From Planctomycetota bacterium (GTDB taxonomy: Bacteria > Planctomycetota > Planctomycetia > Gemmatales > Gemmataceae): 64,000 nucleotides of DNA. Made by a program: the position numbers and the translations under genes. This document shows positions 60,800 to 64,000 of the stretch, one piece after another (position 1 is the stretch's first letter; each line of letters begins with the position of its first letter). The notes under the pieces are model-generated. The model did not search any database and had not been told where the DNA came from. It saw nothing but the letters and a program-made list of their open reading frames with translations. The stretch covers positions 124,001-188,000 of the forward strand of contig VGXS01000003.1 in NCBI GenBank assembly GCA_016873225.1, read 5' to 3'.

Positions 60800-61888
60800 A
60801 TGCGCCCGACAGTCTTGTTCCTTCTCCTTGCGACTGTGGCGTTCGCCACGGCCGACTGGCCGATCTTCCGGGGCGACCCCGCCCAGACGGGCAACTCCCC
60901 GACGGCCCTTGCCGGCCCGCTCAGGCGCGCATGGCGCGTCGAGGGCCTCGAATCCGTCGAGGGGTCTGTCGCCATAGGAAAAGGCAAGGTATACGCCGCC
61001 ACGGGCGATGGCTTGGCCCGTCGCTTCGACCTTGCCACGGGCAAGGAGGAATGGAAAGCCAAGATAGGTCCGGCCAAGGCCCCGGTTAGCCTCAGCGACG
61101 GGGTCGTCTATGCGGGCGACATGGAGGGCAAACTGCACGCGCTTGATGCCGGCACGGGAAAGGTGAAATGGGTCTTCGACTGTGGTGCCGAGATATCGGG
61201 AGGGGCCTGCCACGCCCCCGGCGTGCTACTCTTCGGGGCCCATGACGACACGCTTCACTGCCTCGACCCGGCGACCGGTAAGGAACGATGGAACTTCAAG
61301 ACCGAGGGCCCCTATTACGGTTCGGTCGCGATGGCGGCTGGAAAGACATTCGCCGCCGGGTGCGACAGCCGCCTCCATGTCATCGACGCGGCGACCGGAA
61401 AGGAATCCGCGAGCCTCGACCTTGGAAGCCAAACGGGCGCGACCGTCGCGGTTTCCGGGGAGAACCTTTACCTGGGCACCATGGGAAGCGAGTTTCACGC
61501 CATCGCATGGAAGGAACCCAAAATCTCCTGGACCTACAGGGCCGCCAACCGCCCCAAGGAATTTTTCTCCTCCGCCGCCATCGGTTCGGAACTGGTGGTG
61601 GTGGGCAGTCGCGACAAGAGGGTCCATGCGCTCGACCGCAAGACTGGCGCGCCGCGCTGGACTTACCTCACTGACGACCGGGTTGACGCGTCCCCGGTGA
61701 TCGCCGGTGACAAGGTCTACTGTCCCAGCCTCGATGGAAAATTGCATGTGCTGGACCTGGCCACCGGCAAGAAAATCGAGGCGCATGAATTGGGAGGGCC
61801 CGCCTCAGCCTCACCAGCAATCAGCGACGGCTACATCGTGGTAGGCAGCACCGAGGGTGTTTTGACGGCCTTCAAGGCGGGAAATTGA
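60800..61888 (+). CDS. Secreted PQQ-type (BamB-like) propeller protein
   Basis: A 362-residue propeller with signal peptide RPTVLFLLLATVAFATA. Seven or eight short blades are regular: RRFDLATGKEEWKAK, HALDAGTGKVKWVFD, HCLDPATGKERWNFK, HVIDAATGKESAS, HALDRKTGAPRWTY, HVLDLATGKKIEA. This is a compact single-domain version of the propeller proteins upstream. I chose ATG 60800 (GGGGGA 5 bases upstream) over ATG 60782. It follows the alcohol dehydrogenase by about 20 bases and ends the run. Confidence 0.87.
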   Translation: MRPTVLFLLLATVAFATADWPIFRGDPAQTGNSPTALAGPLRRAWRVEGLESVEGSVAIGKGKVYAATGDGLARRFDLATGKEEWKAKIGPAKAPVSLSDGVVYAGDMEGKLHALDAGTGKVKWVFDCGAEISGGACHAPGVLLFGAHDDTLHCLDPATGKERWNFKTEGPYYGSVAMAAGKTFAAGCDSRLHVIDAATGKESASLDLGSQTGATVAVSGENLYLGTMGSEFHAIAWKEPKISWTYRAANRPKEFFSSAAIGSELVVVGSRDKRVHALDRKTGAPRWTYLTDDRVDASPVIAGDKVYCPSLDGKLHVLDLATGKKIEAHELGGPASASPAISDGYIVVGSTEGVLTAFKAGN

Positions 61889-61890
61889 GC

Positions 61891-61915
61891 AAGCCGGCCA
61901 GAACCCGGCCGGCTT
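61891..61915. terminator. Hairpin between convergent propeller and enolase genes
   Basis: AAGCCGGCC (61891-61899) and GGCCGGCTT (61907-61915) form a perfect 9-bp GC-rich stem with a 7-base loop, placed 2 bases after the propeller stop and 28 bases before the enolase stop. It can fold on either strand. Neither side has a long T-run, so it may be a bidirectional or factor-aided terminator. Confidence 0.6.
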
Positions 61916-61943
61916 CGATGGTTTCTGTGGCTCGGGCCGCCAA

Positions 61944-63335
<1,392 letters not shown>

Positions 63336-63446
63336 TCAATCGCATGTGGCAATCAACCCATGCGAAAGTCACCAACAACGCGGCTATGGATTTGATTCCA
63401 CCAACGGATTATCTTGGAGTTGTGGGGTTATATGGAGGTGTCGGCC

Positions 63447-64000
63447 ATGACTCAGCATGGAAGATGGTGGAGGCCGGTTCTTCTCGCCCTTTTGCTGGCG
63501 GGAGTTCCGTTGATTTCGGCCCAGGAACCTGGTGCCGCAAAGCCGACGGCCGAAAAGGACGGCAAGGACGCGCCCAAGGAAAAGGAATCCGACAAAGGCA
63601 AGGATGCGAAAAAAGACGCCAAGGACGCCAAGAAGGATGAGAAAAAGGACGCCAAGAAAGACGAACCGGATAAGCGTGAAAAACCTGTCGCTCCCCCTTC
63701 CGCATACATCAAGCAGGGCATTTTTGCCGGAAAGGTCAACGAGATCAGGGAATCCGACCGGAATTTTTCCATTGAAGTGCCGGCCAGGGGACGCAGCATC
63801 AGGCTCAGTTTCGTGGTCACTGACGATGCGAAGATCCGGACCATGGCAATTCCGATGATCTTTGACGATCGGGGCAACCTCAAAAGACCCTCTCCCCTGG
63901 AGTTGCGCAACGCCAAAGGAAAGGATCCCAAGGACAAGTTGCTTCCGGGCTTCGAGGCTGAATTTTCCAATCTGGCCCAAGGCCAGATCGTTCAGGTCCA
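63447..64000 (+). CDS. Secreted Lys/Asp-rich protein, truncated by window end
   Basis: The frame is open from ATG 63447 (GGAGG about 8 bases upstream) to the right edge, 184 codons so far. The N-terminus is a signal peptide (WWRPVLLALLLAGVPLISA). From about residue 36 to 80 follows a charged tract made of repeated KDAKKDEK-like units, probably an extended linker. After it comes globular sequence: YIKQGIFAGKVNEIRESDR, FSIEVPARGRSIRLSF and FDDRGNLKRPSPLELRNAKG. I do not recognise a family. It is divergent from enolase. Confidence 0.8.
   Translation, partial: MTQHGRWWRPVLLALLLAGVPLISAQEPGAAKPTAEKDGKDAPKEKESDKGKDAKKDAKDAKKDEKKDAKKDEPDKREKPVAPPSAYIKQGIFAGKVNEIRESDRNFSIEVPARGRSIRLSFVVTDDAKIRTMAIPMIFDDRGNLKRPSPLELRNAKGKDPKDKLLPGFEAEFSNLAQGQIVQV

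Overview
The window looks like the chromosome of a planctomycete (Planctomycetota, perhaps Gemmatales-like). I infer this from family content, not from a marker gene: three DUF1501 proteins with Tat-type N-termini, two PSCyt2/PSD1 (DUF1549/DUF1553) proteins, a DUF1559 pseudopilin-like protein, a YHYH protein, several secreted beta-propellers, and a giant surface protein starting with an LEPR-XLL-like motif. The DNA is GC-rich throughout except for a short AT-rich island near 17.2-17.4 kb. I saw no rRNA, tRNA, CRISPR, transposase or phage gene.

Layout. 1-17.06 kb: one minus-strand open frame of at least 5,685 codons, running off the left edge, encodes a mosaic repeat protein. 17.4-19.75 kb: a sugar-type substrate-binding lipoprotein and an unusual ABC permease, without an ATPase. 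19.9-22.7 kb: phosphoenolpyruvate carboxylase, abutting a convergent DUF1501 gene. 24.2-30.7 kb (minus): YHYH protein, DUF1549/1553, DUF1501, WD40 protein and thymidine kinase. 30.8-36.0 kb (plus): a tightly coupled set that reads as sialic acid catabolism: alpha/beta hydrolase, N-acetylneuraminate lyase, kelch mutarotase-like protein, MFS transporter, N-acylglucosamine 2-epimerase. 36.1-39.6 kb (minus): an FAD oxidoreductase-SelD fusion and an amidohydrolase. 39.6-46.5 kb: a pseudopilin/lipoprotein pair divergent from a PSCyt1-DUF1549-DUF1553 plus DUF1501 pair, bracketed by inverted copies of a short dispersed repeat. 46.5-51.3 kb: a secreted two-part hydrolase, an NTF2-like protein, two tiny Cys-rich lipoproteins and MoeA. 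51.4-61.9 kb (plus): three secreted PQQ-type propellers, then an ANL adenylating enzyme, an aldehyde dehydrogenase-like reductase, an iron alcohol dehydrogenase and a fourth propeller. 61.9-64 kb: enolase (minus) and a truncated secreted Lys-rich protein.

How the genes work together. The 30.8-36.0 kb set would import sialic acid, interconvert its anomers, split it to ManNAc and pyruvate, and epimerise ManNAc to GlcNAc without prior phosphorylation. The 56.9-60.8 kb trio would activate a carboxylic acid as an acyl-adenylate, reduce it to an aldehyde and then to an alcohol, resembling the EhpF/EhpG two-component aryl-carboxylate reductase with an added alcohol dehydrogenase. The giant protein, the propellers and the DUF1501/1549/1553 sets are exported and probably serve the large planctomycete cell surface and periplasm. 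Central metabolism is represented by PEP carboxylase and enolase, which are not linked to their neighbours in any obvious way.
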